Shown here in pieces: positions 17,201 through 28,736 of a stretch of DNA of 61,569 nt. Every line of letters begins with the position of its first letter. Within the stretch, counting starts at the first letter, position 1. Under the pieces are notes generated by a model. It was given only the letters and a program-made list of their open reading frames with translations, was not told where the DNA came from and searched no databases. A program made the position numbers and the translations under genes. The DNA is from Marilutibacter maris (GTDB lineage Bacteria > Pseudomonadota > Gammaproteobacteria > Xanthomonadales > Xanthomonadaceae), in assembly GCF_006546735.2 (NCBI RefSeq), contig NZ_VICD02000242.1, forward strand, positions 1 through 61,569. The letters are read 5' to 3'.

Positions 17201-19229
17201 CCGCCTCCAGGCCCGGCTCGCGGCTCATGCTCGAAAGCAGGTTCACCAGCGAACGGTGCGGCACCATCACGCCCTTGGGCTTGCCGGTCGAGCCGGAGGT
17301 GTAGATCACATAGGCGGCGGATTCCGGCCCGATGCCGACCGCGTCGGCCGCCAGCGGATCGGTGCGGCTCCAGTCCGGTGCGCCGGCGCCGGCCTCCAGG
17401 TCGAGCCGTTGCGCGTCCGCAAGACCCAGCGCCTGCGCGGCGCCCTCGCGCTCGATCACGCAGGCCAGGCCGGCATCCTCGACCATGAACCTGAGCCGTT
17501 CGCAGGGGTAGTCCGGATCCAGCGGGACGTAGGCGGCACCGGCCTTGAGCACGCCCAGCACCGCGGTATAGAGCTCGGGACCGCGGCGCATGCAGATGCC
17601 GACCCGGTCGCCGACGCCCAGCCCGCGGTCGCGCAGCGCGTGGGCGAGCGCATTCGAGCGCCGGTCCAGCTCGCCATAGCTGATGGTCCGGGCGGCGCCG
17701 TCCGGCGCGTCCAGGTGCCCGTAGGCGATCGCGACGCGATCGGGCGAGGCCGCGGCGATGTCGGCGAACCGCGCATGCACGAGGCGCTCCGGCGCGTAGG
17801 CGGTCGGCGCCGGTTGCAGCGAAGCCAGTGCCGCCAGCTGCCCGGCATCGAGCCAGGCCAACCGGTCCCAGGCGCAGGAAGGATCGGCGACCGCGCTGCG
17901 CAACAGCTCGGCATAGGCGTCCATCCAGCGGCGGATCGTCGCCGCATCGTAAAGATCGGTGTTGTACTGGCACTCCAGCCGGATGCCGGCGGCGGTCGGT
18001 ACCGCATTGACGAACAGCTCGAAGTTCTCGTAGCTGCGCGCGTTGGCGCTGAACTCGCAGCTCAGGCCGTCGACTCCGAAGCCATCGTCGTCGACCTTCT
18101 GATCGAGGTTGAACAGCACGCTGACCAGCGGCAGGCGGCTCGGATCGCGCGGTATCGCCAGCTTCCTCAGCAGCGTACCGAAGGTGTAGCGCTGGTGTTC
18201 GAACGCATCCAGCAGCGACGACGCGGTCTTGCCCAGCACCGACACGAAGTCCTCGCCGTGCGCCACGTCGGTGCGCAACGGCAGGATGTTGACGCAGTGT
18301 CCGACCAGCGCGTCGTGGCCGCCACTGGCCTGTCCAGCGGCAGCGATCCCGATCACCAGGTCGGTCTGCCCGCTGAGCCGCCTCAGCACCGAGGCGAAGC
18401 CACCCAGCAGGGTCGAGAACAGGCTCGCACCGTTGCGGGCGCCGAGCTTGCGTACCGCCGCGACCAGTTCGGCGTCGAGGACGACATCCTCGCGGGCGGC
18501 GTTGAAGGTGCGATGACGCGGCCGCGGACGGTCCAGCGGCAGGTCGAGGGTCGGCAACGGATCGGACAGCAACTCCAGCCAGTAGTGCTCGTCCTGCCGG
18601 GCCTGCTCGGATTGCGCCCAGGCGGCCTGCTCGGCGGCATAGTCGGCGAAGGACCGGGCCGGGGCGGCAGCGCCTTCGCCACCGGTCGCGTGCCGCCGGT
18701 AGCCGGCGGCGATGTCGCGCGCGATCACGCCGAACGACCAACCGTCGCAGACGATGTGATGCGCGGTCAGGACCAGCAGGTGATCCTGCGCAGCGAGCGT
18801 GAAGAGGTCGGCGCGGAACAACGGCCCCTGTTCGAGATCGAAGGGGGTCTCGACGGCGTTGCGCAGATAGTCGGCCACCTCGCGGTCGCGCGTCGCCGCG
18901 TCCATCCCGGCCAGGTCATGCACGCCGACGTCGATATCCGCCCGCTCGGCGATGTAGAGCTCGTCGCCATCGGCGCCCACCGTCGCCCGCAACGATTCGT
19001 GGCGCGCGCCGAGGTCGGCGACCGCCCGGCGCAACGCGTCCACATCCAGAGCCCCGCGCAGGCGCAGCGACACCGACTCGTTGTAGGCCAGCGAACCCTC
19101 GCGCCCCAACTTGTCCGCCAGCCACACCTCGCGCTGCGGTTCGGTGATCGGCACCACCCGTTCGAGCGCAGCCTGGGCGAACGGATCGTAGTCGATGGTT
19201 TCGAAGTTCGCCGATTCCTGGCTGTTCAT
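14223..19229 (-). CDS. Non-ribosomal peptide synthetase, C-A-T-C-T, without thioesterase
   Basis: A 1668-aa synthetase. The first condensation domain carries HHIVCDGWS at about residue 157. The adenylation domain has [11 protein letters not shown] (about 640), [14 protein letters not shown] and [10 protein letters not shown]. The first carrier domain has [10 protein letters not shown] (about 1025). A second condensation domain has HHLIWDGWS (about 1225), and the last carrier domain has [10 protein letters not shown] (about 1603). Read by eye against GrsA, the specificity residues are D-M-P-Q-I-G-M-V-W, most like glycine-type codes; this is tentative. There is no thioesterase or reductase; the protein ends in a basic tail after the last carrier. 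It overlaps the upstream hybrid synthase by 4 bp (ATGA), so it acts second in the line. Confidence 0.92.
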   Translation of the reverse strand: MNSQESANFETIDYDPFAQAALERVVPITEPQREVWLADKLGREGSLAYNESVSLRLRGALDVDALRRAVADLGARHESLRATVGADGDELYIAERADIDVGVHDLAGMDAATRDREVADYLRNAVETPFDLEQGPLFRADLFTLAAQDHLLVLTAHHIVCDGWSFGVIARDIAAGYRRHATGGEGAAAPARSFADYAAEQAAWAQSEQARQDEHYWLELLSDPLPTLDLPLDRPRPRHRTFNAAREDVVLDAELVAAVRKLGARNGASLFSTLLGGFASVLRRLSGQTDLVIGIAAAGQASGGHDALVGHCVNILPLRTDVAHGEDFVSVLGKTASSLLDAFEHQRYTFGTLLRKLAIPRDPSRLPLVSVLFNLDQKVDDDGFGVDGLSCEFSANARSYENFELFVNAVPTAAGIRLECQYNTDLYDAATIRRWMDAYAELLRSAVADPSCAWDRLAWLDAGQLAALASLQPAPTAYAPERLVHARFADIAAASPDRVAIAYGHLDAPDGAARTISYGELDRRSNALAHALRDRGLGVGDRVGICMRRGPELYTAVLGVLKAGAAYVPLDPDYPCERLRFMVEDAGLACVIEREGAAQALGLADAQRLDLEAGAGAPDWSRTDPLAADAVGIGPESAAYVIYTSGSTGKPKGVMVPHRSLVNLLSSMSREPGLEADDRLLAVTTTSFDMSVPELFLPLVTGASLVMAGEEVRDSGKLRRLLEVSGATVMQATPSGWRLLLESGWSGGPGFKALIGGESVPQELAVQLRGRCGSLWNMYGPTETTVWSTCARLDHPERGISIGRPIANTSVWVLDEHAQPCPIGVPGEIHIGGEGVTLGYLNRPELTRERFLPDPHSDVEGARIYRTGDRGRWCNDGTLEHLGRLDFQVKVRGYRIELGEIEANLSSHPDVAHCAAIAREDQPGDVRLVAYVVPRVAGKVDEDGLLDHLRRALPGYMVPQHVVFLSAIPLSPNGKVDRKALPAPSLEARRAPDRVAPRTETERAVAKLMEQVLALPGIGVDDDFFSLGGHSLLAAQLTARINKQLGVNLSMRTLFDAPTVAGLAALLDGGEGRGGAPAQTAVPRRPDRRRAPLSLMQERLFRLERFNPGQVTYNTPSAHRLTGPMDVAALEDALQALAQRQTVLRTGVAVVDGEEVQIVHDDIGPVIGEVEDLSALPPDEREATLRRRIDELIRVPFARLDRAPLFVAHLFRLREDEHVLFFMPHHLIWDGWSFDVLYAELSELYAARCQGREPALPELAVGYGDFAAWHRQWVAGEEYARQLAFWRERISAYSNGGHAPRALPTDHPRRRGMSGAGRSITTSVPGELTGRLHRAGLEIDATLSMVLLTAYCVTLARMSGCYDQVVGTPVRGRNAAELEHLMGYFTTLLPLHIAIDPEGSFADAVARVKSEVLDSFANPDVRLEDLADALSLRGDAGGSAMYQSLFSFQDARGRPVMWGPLSHSRVPVLQPGATEDIGLWFVENAQGLIGGLVYNAELYETATAERIHRRFMTTLDEIARDPRQALSELTRFDDGAPLMIGAAAAAPPAPATGGPAGSDTPVDPQPVRAGGEAMNLDTKERYLAAIWEELLGVPAGPDDNFFDLGGNSMQGMQMAERVARETGLQIKLVRLASQGLSEIAVDLPEAPGSGNRIGFGARLKRLFGGASA

Positions 19230-22200
19230 GCGCTCACCTTCAAGAACTTGCCCGGCGTGCCGGGGTCGGGCACGAACCAGGCCGGCTTCCCATCCGGGTC
19301 GCGGCCCAGCCGCGCGCCCGGTACGGGTGGATTGTTGGCGTCGAAGGCAGGCTCCGTCTCACGGTGTCGCGGAATGAACTCCGCCTCCTGCAGTTCAAGG
19401 ACGGACTCCCTGAAGGCGTCCACGACATGGGCGAAGTCGGCCTCCGAGTGCGCCGTCGTGAAGAAACACGGAAAGTTGTCGAGAATGTGGACACCGCGGC
19501 TGCGCATCATCGCGAACAGCAGGTCCTGCAGCGGGTGGTCCTCGGTGAAGGCGACCTTCCAGAACGAGGTGTAGTGCTTGACCGAGATCGGTGCCCCGAC
19601 CTCCTCGCAGAAGGCGTTCATTTCCTCCGCCATCGCCGTGGTGCGGGCGTTGAGCAACTGCTGCAGCGAGGGCCCGGCATCGCGCACATGCTCGAGCACG
19701 GCCTTGGCCGCGGCCAGGGCCAGCGGATGGCGGACGAAGGTGCCGGCGAAATAGGTCACCCCCACGGTCGGGATCGAGTCGTCGCCGAACTGCCAGTAGC
19801 CGCCGTCGAGCGCGTCCATGTATTCGCGCTTGCCGGCGATCACGCCGATCGGGAAGCCGCCGCCGACCACCTTGCCGTAGCTGACCAGGTCGGCATCGAT
19901 GCCGAACAGTTCCTGCGCGCCACGGGCGTGCGCACGGAACCCGGTCACCACCTCGTCGAAGATCAGCAGCGAACCCGCCTGCGCGGTGACCTCGCGCAGT
20001 TCCTTGAGGAACTCGCCTGGCTGGAAGTCGGGACGACGGCTCTGCACCGGTTCGACCAGCACCGCGGCGATGTCGTCGGCGCGCTCGCGGATGATGTCCA
20101 GGGTTTCGGGGGTGCCGTAGTCGAGCACGAGCACGTTCTCGGCGGTGTTGCGCAGGATGCCCGGCGCCGCCGGTATCGACTTGAGCTTCCTGGTGCCGCG
20201 GACGATGACCTCGTCGAAGATGCCGTGGTAGGAGCCGGTGAAGATCACCAGGGTGTTGCGACCGGTCACGGTGCGGGCGATGCGGATGGTGCCCATCACC
20301 GCCTCCGAACCGGTGTTGCACAACGCCGCGCGGGCCGAGCCGGTGACCTCGCAGACCAGCTTGGCGACCTCGCCGGCGAGCGGGTGCTGCGGGCCGATCT
20401 CGTAGCCGAGATCGAGCTGCTGGCGGACCGCGTCGAGCACGAAGTCGGGCTGCCAGCCGAACAGGTTCATGCCGAAACCATTGAGCACATCGACGTATTC
20501 GTTGCCGTCCAGGTCCCACACCCGCGCGCCCTGCGAACGGCAGACCACGATCTGGTAGGTGATTTCCTTCAGCAACGGCCGGAAACCGTTGACCACCCGC
20601 GGGTCGGCCAGGTGCGAGCGATGCGCCTGGGTGTATTCCTTGGAGCGCTGGGTGCGCGCGGTATAGCGGCGGATGAAGGCGTCCAGGCGGGCCCGTTGCC
20701 GGCCGGTCAACTCGTCGGCGGAACTGTGGATCCGGGCGATCGCCCCGAAGGCCTTCTTCACGTCGTAGCGGGTATGCGAGAGCGCGGTCTCCTCGTCCGC
20801 GGCGTCCGCAGGCGCCGGTGGCGCCGTAGTGTCCGCTGCCGGTGCGGCCTCGACCGGCGCGGCCGCCTCTACTGCCGCCGTTGGCGCCTGTCCGCCCAGC
20901 AATGCCAACTGCTGGGTCATCAACTGCATCTGTTGGGCGATCACCTCGCGGACGAATCCGCCGCCCGCCGGTGCGCCCACATCCGGCATCGGCGCGGGCG
21001 CTGCCGGCATTGGAGGCATCGCCACGGCCGCCGCGGGTGGCGCCGGGATCGCGGTGTCGGAGGACTCGGCCGGCACCGCCGGCTCGGCTTCGGGCGGAAG
21101 TTCGGCATCCAGCATCGAAGCCAGGCTCGCCAGGCTCGAACACTCGCCCATCAGTTGGCGGAACGCGACCTGCACCGAGAAGGTCTTCTGCAGCTGCAGC
21201 GCGATCTGGGTCAGCATCAGGCTGTCGAGGCCCAGCTCCATGAAGTTGTCGTCGGGGTCGGCGTCGGACAGGTCGAAGCCGGCGACATCCTCGATCAGTT
21301 CGCTCAGGCGGGCACGCAACCGCAATGCGCGCGGCACGGCGGAAGCCGCAGCGGCGGCCGGCGCAGTCGGGGAACGGGGGGCGGAAGGACTGGGCACTTG
21401 GGTCTCCGTGGCCGCGCTCGCGGCGGTGGGGGGCGTCTGGGCCGGGCTCTCGACCGCGTCATGCGCGGATGCCCGGCCGGCATCGGACGAAGGTGTTCCG
21501 GCAACCGCCGCCTCGATCCAGAAACGTCGGCGCTGGAACGGATAGGTCGGCAGGCGCAGCCGGGCCCGCCGCTGACGGCGGTCGAAGCCGGCGGCATCGA
21601 TGTCCACACCCGCCGCCCATAGCTGGCCGGCGGCGCGGCGCAGGCTGTGCAGCTCGGCACCGGGGCTGTCGGCAAGGCTTTCCAGCGCGCGTCCGCCGCG
21701 TTCGCGGATCGCCGGATGCTGCCGCGCCAGCCCGCTCAGGGTCCGGCGCGGGCCCACCTCCAGCAGCACCTGCGCCGGATTCATGGTGGCGACCGCCTCC
21801 AGCGCCGCGGCGAACCGCACCGGCTGGCGCAGATGGCGCGACCAGTAGCGCGCCGAGGTCGCTTCCGCGTCGCCGAGCAGCTCCGCGGAGACCGTGGAAA
21901 CGATCGGCAGCGACGGAGGCGACAGCGGCACCGACGCCACTTCCGCCTCGAACGGCGCGACCACCGGATCCATCATCGCCGAGTGGAACGCATGCGATGT
22001 GCGCAGCTCGCGGCAGACCACGCCGTCGCCCTCGAGTGCCTGCGCGAAGCCGCGGATCGAATCGCCGGGACCGGCGACCACGCAGGTGCCCGGCGCGTTC
22101 TCGGCGGCGACCTGCAGGTCGTCGGGCATACGCGTGCGGACATCCTGCGCGGACATCCTGATCGACAGCATGCCGCCGGCGGGCTGCGCCTGCATCAGCG

Positions 22201-25200
22201 CCCCGCGCCGCGCGACCAGACGCAGCGCGTCCTCCAGCGCGAACACCCCGGCCAGGGTCGCGGCGACGAATTCGCCGACGCTGTGCCCGAGCATCGCGAC
22301 CGGGCGCAGCCCCTGCGCCATCCACACCCGCGCCAGCGCGTATTCGATCGCGAAGGTCGCCGGCTGCATGATCGCGGTCGGCAGCAGGGCATCGGCCTCG
22401 TCCGAGAACAACCGGGTGCGCAGATCGAAGCCCAGCGGCTCCGACAACACCTCGGCGCATTGGTCGATGGCCTTGCGAAACTCCGGCTCGGCGTCATACA
22501 GGCCGCGGCCCATGCCCGGATAGGTGGCCCCCTGCCCCGGAAACATGAACACCACCCCGGACTCGCGTACCGGTTTGCCGCGCGAGATCGCCGACTCCAG
22601 CTCCCGGCCGCGCAGCTGGGCGATGGCGTCGCCGACGTCGGTGCAGGTCAGCGCGACCCGATGCGCGAACACCTTGCGGCCGCGGGCCAGGGTCCAGGCC
22701 ACGTCGGCGAGATTGACGTCCGGCGCGGCCTCGAGGAACCCGGCCAGGCGGACGCAGGCGGCCTGCAGGGCGTCGCCGCCGCGTGCCGAAAGCACGATCG
22801 TCTGCGGCCCCTCGGCGGGATCCGAGCACGGCATCGGCGGTGCCTGCTCCAGAACGACATGGGCATTGGTGCCGCCGACACCGAACGAGCTGACCCCGGC
22901 GCGCAACGGCCCGCCATCGCCCTGCCACGGATGCAGCGCATCGTTGACCACGAACGGCGAGCCGGCGAACGCGATATCGGGGTTGGCGCGCTGGTAGTGC
23001 AGGCTGGCCGGTATCTTGCGTTCGCTCAGCGACAACGCGGTCTTGATGACGCTCGCCGCGCCGGCGGCGATGACCATGTGGCCGACATTGCTCTTCAGCG
23101 ACCCGACCCGGCAGAAACCGACATCGTCGGTGCTGCGCCGGAATGCCCGGGTCAGGCCCTCGATCTCGATCGGATCGCCGAGCGGTGTGGCGGTTCCGTG
23201 CGCCTCGACGTAGCCGATGCTGCGGGCGTCGACGCCGGCATCGTCGTGCGCCATCGCGATCACCGCAGCCTGGCCTTCGCTGCTGGGCGCGGTGAAGCTC
23301 GCCTTGTGCCCGCCGTCGTTGTTGACGCCGATGCCGGTCACCACCGCATAGACCCGGTTGCCGTCCGCGCGCGCCGCCGACAGCCGCTTCAGCAGCACCG
23401 CCGCGACGCCGTCGCTGAACACCGTACCGCGGGCGTCGGCGTCGAAGGTGCGGGTGTGGCCGTCCGGGGACAGCATCGCGCCTTCCTGGTACAGATACCC
23501 GCTGTTCGGCGGACAGGTCACCGAGGCGCCGCCGGCCAGCGCCATCTCGCACTGCCCCGAGCGGATCGCCTGCACCGCCTGGCAGATCGCCACCAGCGAG
23601 GTCGAACAGGCGGTATGCACGCTGACCGCGGGACCGGTCAGGTTGAGCTTGTTGGCGGTACGCGTGGCGATGTAGTCCTTCTCGTTTCCGAGCATCACCT
23701 GGAACGCGCCGATGGTTCCGATCAGGTCCTTGCGCGGCGACACGTGACGCTGGAAGTAGCTGCCGTTGTACATCCCCGCAAACACACCGACCGGGCCGCC
23801 GGCATCGTCGGGGACGTGCCCCGCCCGCTCCATGCACTCCCAGCAGGTCTCCAGGAAGAGGCGCTGCTGGGGATCCATCAGCTCCGCCTCCCTGGGACCG
23901 ATGCCGAAGAAGGCGGCATCGAAACGGTCGACGCCCTCGATCACGCCTCGCGCCGGTACGTAACCGGGATCTTCGCGTTCCTCGCGCGGAATCGACGGAT
24001 CGAGCTGGGACGGATCGAACGATGTGATGGTGTCGCGCCCCTCGCACAGGTTGTCCCAGAACGCCTCCACGTCGGCGGCGCCGGGGAAGCGCCCGGCCAT
24101 CGCGACGATGGCGATCGGATCGTCGTCATCGGGACGGGACCGGCGCGCGGCGCGTGCTTCCGGGGCGGAGGCCGACGCCGTCCGCATGCAGCGCCGGTCC
24201 AGGGCGGCGGCCAAGCGTTGCGGTGTCGGTTGGCGGAACAGGTCGATCGTGGTGATCGCGGCCAGCTCGGCGGGCGCTGCGGCGGACAGCGCTTCGACCA
24301 GGCGCACCGCCAACAACGAGCTGCCGCCCAGCTCGAAGAAATTGTCATGGCGACCGACGCCGTCGATGCCCAGCACCGTGCCGAACGCATCGCAGATCGC
24401 GGTCTCGATCGTGCCCAGCGGCGGTTCGTAGGCATTGGCCAGGTCCGGGCGGCTGGCATCGGGTTCCGGCAACCGGCGGCGGTCGAGCTTGCCGTTGGGC
24501 GTCAGCGGCCAGGTGTCGAGGGCGATGAAGCGCGCCGGCAGCATGAACTCCGGCAGGGTCCGCGACAGGAAGCACCTCAGCTCGGGCGCCGGCACCGGCG
24601 CCGCGACGGGCTGGAGATAGGCGATCAGACGCTTTTCCGTCGCCCCGTCGCCGCGCGCTTCGACCGCGCAGGCGCGCACGCCCGGATGCTTCGCCAGCGC
24701 CGCCTCGATTTCGCCCAGCTCGATCCGGTAGCCGCGTATCTTGACCTGGGTATCGGCGCGTCCGACGAACTCGATCGCGCCGTCGGGACGTGCACGGACC
24801 AGGTCGCCGGTCCTGTAGAGCCGCGCCGGCGAAGCCGCGAACGGATCCGCGACGAAGCGCTCGGCGGTAAGCGATTCGCGATTCAGATAGCCGTTCGCCA
24901 GGCCCGCTCCACCGATGTACAACTCACCGACCACTCCGACCGGCAGCGGCCGCCGCTGCCGGCTCAGCACCCGGAGGCAGGTGCCGGCGATGGGCCTGCC
25001 GATGGGAATCGATGCCGCATCCGCGTCCAGCCCGGGCTCGATCGCGTGGGTGCAGGCGAAGGTGGTGCACTCGGTCGGCCCGTAACCGTTGCGCAAACGG
25101 GTGCCGGGCGCGGCCGCGAGCATCCGCCGCACGTGCGGCACCGACAGCGCTTCGCCACCGGTGAACAGTTCCTCCAGGCCGGCCAGGTGACGCGGATCGT

Positions 25201-26614
25201 CGTCGACCACGGTGTTGAACAGCGCCGCGGTCAGCCAGGCGGTAGTGACCGCATGACGCTCGATCGCATCGGCCAGACCGCTGGCGGTGGGCATCCGCTC
25301 GTCGTGGACGACCACGCACCCACCGTTGAGCAGCGGTCCCCAGATCTCCAGGGTCGAAGCGTCGAAGCCCAGTGGCGCCGCATGCAGCATCCGGGTGCTG
25401 GGGCCCAGGCCGATGTAGTCGACGTCGCAGACCAGGCGCAGGATCGCGCCATCGGGAATCTCCACGCCCTTCGGCGTTCCGGTGGAACCGGACGTGTACA
25501 TGACGTAGGCCAGCGACTCACGCACGCGCTGGTCGTCCGGCCCGGCAGCGGGCGTCGCAACAGGCGCCTCAAGCGGGACGGCGGCACCCTCCGCGGGCGG
25601 ATCGGAGGCTTCGCAGACCACGCGCGGCAGGTCCTGGGCGATGCTCCCGCCGTCGCCGTCCGCGTCGACGACGACGGCGCTGGCAGCGGCATCCTCCAGC
25701 ATGAAGGCCAGCCGTTCCGACGGATAGGCATCGTCGAGCGGCAGGTAGGCCGCGCCGGACTTGAGTATGCCGAGCACGGCGACGATCGCATCGATCGAAC
25801 GCCGCATCGCGATCGCCACCACCGCGCCCGGGGCGACGCCGGCGTCACCAAGGCGCGCGGCAAGCGCATTCGCGCGTGCGTCGAGTTGGCCGTAGCTCAG
25901 GGCCGCAGTCCTGTCGACGACGGCGGTCGCATCGGGATGGCGCGCGACCATCGCCATGAAGGCCGACACCACCGACCGATGGCCGCCGGCCGCCGGGTCG
26001 GCGCCGGCCCCCAACGGCGTCGCCCAGTGACATTCCTCGGCCGTTGCGACATCGATGGCCTCGACACGAGGCTCGCGAAGCAAGGCGTCCAGCACCCGCG
26101 TCACCGCGACCGCCATCGTCTCGACGGCCGTCGAGCTCAGCGGGGCCTGGAATCCGACCTCCAGCACCGCAAGCGCATCCCCGGACAGGCCCCAGAGCGA
26201 TGCGGCAGCCGCCGCGCTGCGATCGCAATCGCGTGTCGCCACCGCCCAGATGCAGTCGCGCATCTGCGCCGGCGCCATCGGTTGCAATTGCGAGGCGACC
26301 CGTCGACGCCAGGCATCGGGATCGTCTTCGCCCACGATCTCGACGTCGCCCTGGTGACCGCCGTCGCGATCGAACCGCGTCGCCAGGATCCGGTCGGCGC
26401 CGGTCAACCGGGACTCGGACAGTGCCAGCGCGGCGGCGAGCAGATCGGCACGGCCGGCGGCGTCGATCGACTCCAGCGCGGCGCGCAGCGTGTCGGCCAG
26501 CGGCACCTCGATCCGCTGCCGTTGCGATGACGCGGATCCCGCCCGACCGGGCAACACCTCGAGCAGCGTCGACGCCTCCGGCGAAGCGCCGACAGGCGCA
26601 GTGGGTTCATTCAT
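19226..26614 (-). CDS. Hybrid NRPS-PKS with aminotransferase: A-T-KS-AT-ACP-AMT
   Basis: A 2462-aa enzyme. An unrecognised region of about 210 residues precedes an adenylation domain ([11 protein letters not shown] near 371; [10 protein letters not shown]) and a carrier ([10 protein letters not shown] near 761). A ketosynthase follows with TACSTS near 1003, [12 protein letters not shown] and SNVGHM, so its Cys-His-His set is complete. The acyltransferase has GHSVGEF near 1443 and HAFH near 1543, which points to malonyl-CoA. The ACP has GLDSLM near 1797. After a Pro/Ala-rich linker comes a class III PLP aminotransferase with [13 protein letters not shown] near 2247. No KR, DH or ER is present, so the beta-keto group is available to the aminotransferase. 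The order parallels MycA/ItuA but with an amino-acid-type A domain (code D-A-L-W-F-G-G-T-F, valine-like). Confidence 0.93.
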   Translation of the reverse strand: MNEPTAPVGASPEASTLLEVLPGRAGSASSQRQRIEVPLADTLRAALESIDAAGRADLLAAALALSESRLTGADRILATRFDRDGGHQGDVEIVGEDDPDAWRRRVASQLQPMAPAQMRDCIWAVATRDCDRSAAAAASLWGLSGDALAVLEVGFQAPLSSTAVETMAVAVTRVLDALLREPRVEAIDVATAEECHWATPLGAGADPAAGGHRSVVSAFMAMVARHPDATAVVDRTAALSYGQLDARANALAARLGDAGVAPGAVVAIAMRRSIDAIVAVLGILKSGAAYLPLDDAYPSERLAFMLEDAAASAVVVDADGDGGSIAQDLPRVVCEASDPPAEGAAVPLEAPVATPAAGPDDQRVRESLAYVMYTSGSTGTPKGVEIPDGAILRLVCDVDYIGLGPSTRMLHAAPLGFDASTLEIWGPLLNGGCVVVHDERMPTASGLADAIERHAVTTAWLTAALFNTVVDDDPRHLAGLEELFTGGEALSVPHVRRMLAAAPGTRLRNGYGPTECTTFACTHAIEPGLDADAASIPIGRPIAGTCLRVLSRQRRPLPVGVVGELYIGGAGLANGYLNRESLTAERFVADPFAASPARLYRTGDLVRARPDGAIEFVGRADTQVKIRGYRIELGEIEAALAKHPGVRACAVEARGDGATEKRLIAYLQPVAAPVPAPELRCFLSRTLPEFMLPARFIALDTWPLTPNGKLDRRRLPEPDASRPDLANAYEPPLGTIETAICDAFGTVLGIDGVGRHDNFFELGGSSLLAVRLVEALSAAAPAELAAITTIDLFRQPTPQRLAAALDRRCMRTASASAPEARAARRSRPDDDDPIAIVAMAGRFPGAADVEAFWDNLCEGRDTITSFDPSQLDPSIPREEREDPGYVPARGVIEGVDRFDAAFFGIGPREAELMDPQQRLFLETCWECMERAGHVPDDAGGPVGVFAGMYNGSYFQRHVSPRKDLIGTIGAFQVMLGNEKDYIATRTANKLNLTGPAVSVHTACSTSLVAICQAVQAIRSGQCEMALAGGASVTCPPNSGYLYQEGAMLSPDGHTRTFDADARGTVFSDGVAAVLLKRLSAARADGNRVYAVVTGIGVNNDGGHKASFTAPSSEGQAAVIAMAHDDAGVDARSIGYVEAHGTATPLGDPIEIEGLTRAFRRSTDDVGFCRVGSLKSNVGHMVIAAGAASVIKTALSLSERKIPASLHYQRANPDIAFAGSPFVVNDALHPWQGDGGPLRAGVSSFGVGGTNAHVVLEQAPPMPCSDPAEGPQTIVLSARGGDALQAACVRLAGFLEAAPDVNLADVAWTLARGRKVFAHRVALTCTDVGDAIAQLRGRELESAISRGKPVRESGVVFMFPGQGATYPGMGRGLYDAEPEFRKAIDQCAEVLSEPLGFDLRTRLFSDEADALLPTAIMQPATFAIEYALARVWMAQGLRPVAMLGHSVGEFVAATLAGVFALEDALRLVARRGALMQAQPAGGMLSIRMSAQDVRTRMPDDLQVAAENAPGTCVVAGPGDSIRGFAQALEGDGVVCRELRTSHAFHSAMMDPVVAPFEAEVASVPLSPPSLPIVSTVSAELLGDAEATSARYWSRHLRQPVRFAAALEAVATMNPAQVLLEVGPRRTLSGLARQHPAIRERGGRALESLADSPGAELHSLRRAAGQLWAAGVDIDAAGFDRRQRRARLRLPTYPFQRRRFWIEAAVAGTPSSDAGRASAHDAVESPAQTPPTAASAATETQVPSPSAPRSPTAPAAAAASAVPRALRLRARLSELIEDVAGFDLSDADPDDNFMELGLDSLMLTQIALQLQKTFSVQVAFRQLMGECSSLASLASMLDAELPPEAEPAVPAESSDTAIPAPPAAAVAMPPMPAAPAPMPDVGAPAGGGFVREVIAQQMQLMTQQLALLGGQAPTAAVEAAAPVEAAPAADTTAPPAPADAADEETALSHTRYDVKKAFGAIARIHSSADELTGRQRARLDAFIRRYTARTQRSKEYTQAHRSHLADPRVVNGFRPLLKEITYQIVVCRSQGARVWDLDGNEYVDVLNGFGMNLFGWQPDFVLDAVRQQLDLGYEIGPQHPLAGEVAKLVCEVTGSARAALCNTGSEAVMGTIRIARTVTGRNTLVIFTGSYHGIFDEVIVRGTRKLKSIPAAPGILRNTAENVLVLDYGTPETLDIIRERADDIAAVLVEPVQSRRPDFQPGEFLKELREVTAQAGSLLIFDEVVTGFRAHARGAQELFGIDADLVSYGKVVGGGFPIGVIAGKREYMDALDGGYWQFGDDSIPTVGVTYFAGTFVRHPLALAAAKAVLEHVRDAGPSLQQLLNARTTAMAEEMNAFCEEVGAPISVKHYTSFWKVAFTEDHPLQDLLFAMMRSRGVHILDNFPCFFTTAHSEADFAHVVDAFRESVLELQEAEFIPRHRETEPAFDANNPPVPGARLGRDPDGKPAWFVPDPGTPGKFLKVSA

Positions 26615-26884
26615 GGCGGCCGAAACCTCTCCCCGGTGCGCCGGTCATGCACACGGCGCACGGGACCGTCACCGGTCCTGTCGAGCGGGCACGCGTATGA
26701 CGGAAGCGTCCGTTTTCTGGCATGGAACAGGCCCTGCATTGCGGCTGTCGCGCATCCGGCGACTCTTATTCCACAACGGTCTCCAGCCGCGAACGCGGCC
26801 AGTCGCGGCGGTTCCGGGGCGGCACCGCAACGGAGTAGGATGTGGATGCAATGCCAGTGGCGATGCCCTAGATCAGGGGAGTCC
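26615..26884. promoter_or_regulatory. 270-bp divergent promoter region of the NRPS/PKS operon and the J-domain gene
   Basis: No credible gene lies here. The region separates the minus-strand assembly-line operon from the plus-strand J-domain gene and must hold both promoters. It includes a patch of lower GC (about 26755-26790, TTATTCCACAACG). I could not fix -35/-10 boxes with confidence. Confidence 0.4.
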
Positions 26885-27424
26885 ATGAAGGCGGACCTGG
26901 CCGACATCTATGCGCAGCTCGACCTGCGACCGGACTGCAGCCTGGAGGAATTCCAGTACGCGTACCGGCGCCGGGTCGCGCAACTGCATCCGGACCGTCA
27001 TGGCGGCCAGTTGCCGCCCGAGATGCAGGACACGCTGGGAACCCTGATTGCCCTGCATGCCAACGTCTGCGACTTCCACCGCCGCCACGGACGGATGCCC
27101 GGCGCGCTGCCCGCGCCCGGGCCCGGGCCCGAACAGTTGCCGGTCGTCGTCGCGCCCGAGTGGCCGCCGCAGGAGCGCGCGCCTAAACGTTCCCGGCCGT
27201 TGCGCACCACACTGACCCTGGCCGCATTGTTCATCGCGCTGATCGCGCTGCTGGCGTCATGGAGCTGGCTGAGCTCGCGTGCGGGCAGCGGCAGGGGCGC
27301 ATCGGCCGACCTGCATTCCGGCGCCACGGCCCTGGCCGCGCTTACCTCGCGCCGCGTCGGAACAGCACCACCTCGACCGTCTGCAGCAGGATCATCATGT
27401 CGAACAGCAGGCCCTGATTCTTGA
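26885..27424 (+). CDS. Membrane-anchored J-domain protein
   Basis: A 179-aa protein. The ATG at 26885 follows AGGGGAGTCC and gives an N-terminal J domain: YAQLDLRPDCSLEEFQYAYR, then the key HPD tripeptide in QLHPDRHGG at about residue 38. A single membrane helix (about 105-128, TTLTLAALFIALIALLASW) follows a Pro-rich linker. The HPD suggests that it stimulates an Hsp70 at the inner membrane, perhaps for glycan or assembly-line proteins; this is inferred from location only. Its last 83 bp overlap the 3-prime end of the convergent sugar-phosphate transferase, so its low-complexity C-terminal tail may be under little constraint. Confidence 0.72.
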   Translation: MKADLADIYAQLDLRPDCSLEEFQYAYRRRVAQLHPDRHGGQLPPEMQDTLGTLIALHANVCDFHRRHGRMPGALPAPGPGPEQLPVVVAPEWPPQERAPKRSRPLRTTLTLAALFIALIALLASWSWLSSRAGSGRGASADLHSGATALAALTSRRVGTAPPRPSAAGSSCRTAGPDS

Positions 27425-28736
27425 CATAGAACAGGTCGAAGGTGAGCTTCTTCTCGGCATCGGCCACCGAGGCGCCGTAGGGGTAGCGCAACTGCGCCCA
27501 ACCGGTCAGACCCGGCTTCACACTGTGGCGCAGGTGGTAGTAGCGGATCTCGCGATTGAGCATCTCGACGAACTGCGGCCGCTCCGGACGCGGACCGACG
27601 AAGCTCATCTCCCCGCGCAGGACATTGAACAATTGCGGCAGCTCGTCCAGACGGGTCATCCGGATCCAGCGGCCGACCCGGGTACTGCGATCGTCCTCGC
27701 GGCAGGCCCAGCGGGCGACGCCGTCGGATTCCGCGTCGACCCGCATGCTGCGGAACTTGACCAGCTCGAAGGTGGTGCCGTTCTCGCCGACCCGGGTCTG
27801 CCGGTAGAGCACCGGCAGACCCGACTCCAGCCACACCGCCAGGGCCACCAGCAGCATCGCCGGCCACGCCACCAGCAACAACGAGCTGGCGGCGACCAGG
27901 TCGAACAGGCGCTTGCTGAGGCGGCGCACGAGCGAGTGGTCGAAGCCGCCGGAGAACACCAGCCACGACGGGTCGGCGACGTTCGGCTTCACCACGCCCG
28001 CCTCGCGCTCGAAGAATGTCGACAGGTCGGAGACCACGATGCCGCGCTGCGCGCAGGCGAGCATGCCCTCCATCGGCAGGCAGCCACGCCGCTCGTCCGG
28101 CGCGACCACGATCTCGTTGACGCCAAGGCGTTCGGCCAACTCGACCAGGCCACGCGAGTCGGGCACCGACAATGCATCGGGCACCTTCACCGGCTGCCCG
28201 GGAACGGCGACGAACCCGGCCACCACGAACGACTGCCGGTCCGCCGCCCGGCGCAGGCTGCTGTTGATCTGGGCGGCATTCTCGCCGGCGCCGAACACCA
28301 GCACCCGGCTCTTGAAGATATCCGCCCCGACCACCCGCCGCGCCAGCGAGCGCAGCACGACCACGCCGACGAACCCGAACCCCATGGTCATCAGCAGCAC
28401 GCTGCGTCCGACATAGGTCGACGGCACCAGGTAGTACAGGACCAGCAGGCCGATTCCAGCGAACGAGAACGCCAGCAACAGGCGCAGCAGGAACTCCGAA
28501 CGCCGATGGCGCAGATAGGCCTGGTAGAGCCCGAAACAGGCCATCGCCAGGACGACGAAGGCCGCCACCAGCCACAGTCTGAACGGCGCGTGCTCGAGGA
28601 ATATCCGCAGGCCCTGGGGGTCGTCGTGGAAGCGCAGCCACACCGCGAGCTTGCCGGCGGCCACGATCACCAGCGTCTCCAGCAACCACAGCAGGCGCAC
28701 CGCCCGGCTGGTCCGGCTTTTCGAAACCGCTGTCAC
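27342..28736 (-). CDS. Undecaprenyl-phosphate sugar-1-phosphate transferase (initiating enzyme for exopolysaccharide)
   Basis: A 464-aa protein from the GTG at 28736, which has GGGAG nine bases upstream; an in-frame ATG at 28865 would add 43 low-quality residues. Four or five N-terminal helices lead to a CoA-binding-like cytosolic domain (RVLVFGAGENAAQI), a further helix, and the conserved bacterial sugar transferase domain: KRLFDLVAAS, LPVLYRQTRVGENG, FELVKFRSMR, DELPQLFNVLRGEMSFVGPR. Such enzymes transfer a sugar phosphate to the lipid carrier as the first step of repeat-unit synthesis. It is close to the EpsB form found with exosortase-A loci. It overlaps the J-domain gene at its 3-prime end. 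Confidence 0.92.
   Translation of the reverse strand: MTAVSKSRTSRAVRLLWLLETLVIVAAGKLAVWLRFHDDPQGLRIFLEHAPFRLWLVAAFVVLAMACFGLYQAYLRHRRSEFLLRLLLAFSFAGIGLLVLYYLVPSTYVGRSVLLMTMGFGFVGVVVLRSLARRVVGADIFKSRVLVFGAGENAAQINSSLRRAADRQSFVVAGFVAVPGQPVKVPDALSVPDSRGLVELAERLGVNEIVVAPDERRGCLPMEGMLACAQRGIVVSDLSTFFEREAGVVKPNVADPSWLVFSGGFDHSLVRRLSKRLFDLVAASSLLLVAWPAMLLVALAVWLESGLPVLYRQTRVGENGTTFELVKFRSMRVDAESDGVARWACREDDRSTRVGRWIRMTRLDELPQLFNVLRGEMSFVGPRPERPQFVEMLNREIRYYHLRHSVKPGLTGWAQLRYPYGASVADAEKKLTFDLFYVKNQGLLFDMMILLQTVEVVLFRRGAR

Noticed and set aside
16662-26530. Very long open frames on the plus strand opposite the NRPS and PKS genes
   Set aside because: They are antisense shadows created by high GC at third positions, rich in Arg/Ala/Gln/His with no domain pattern, while the minus strand shows complete megasynthase motifs.
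26611-26907. A 98-codon minus-strand frame upstream of the PKS gene
   Set aside because: No ribosome binding site or domain, and it overlaps the start of the J-domain gene and the expected promoters.
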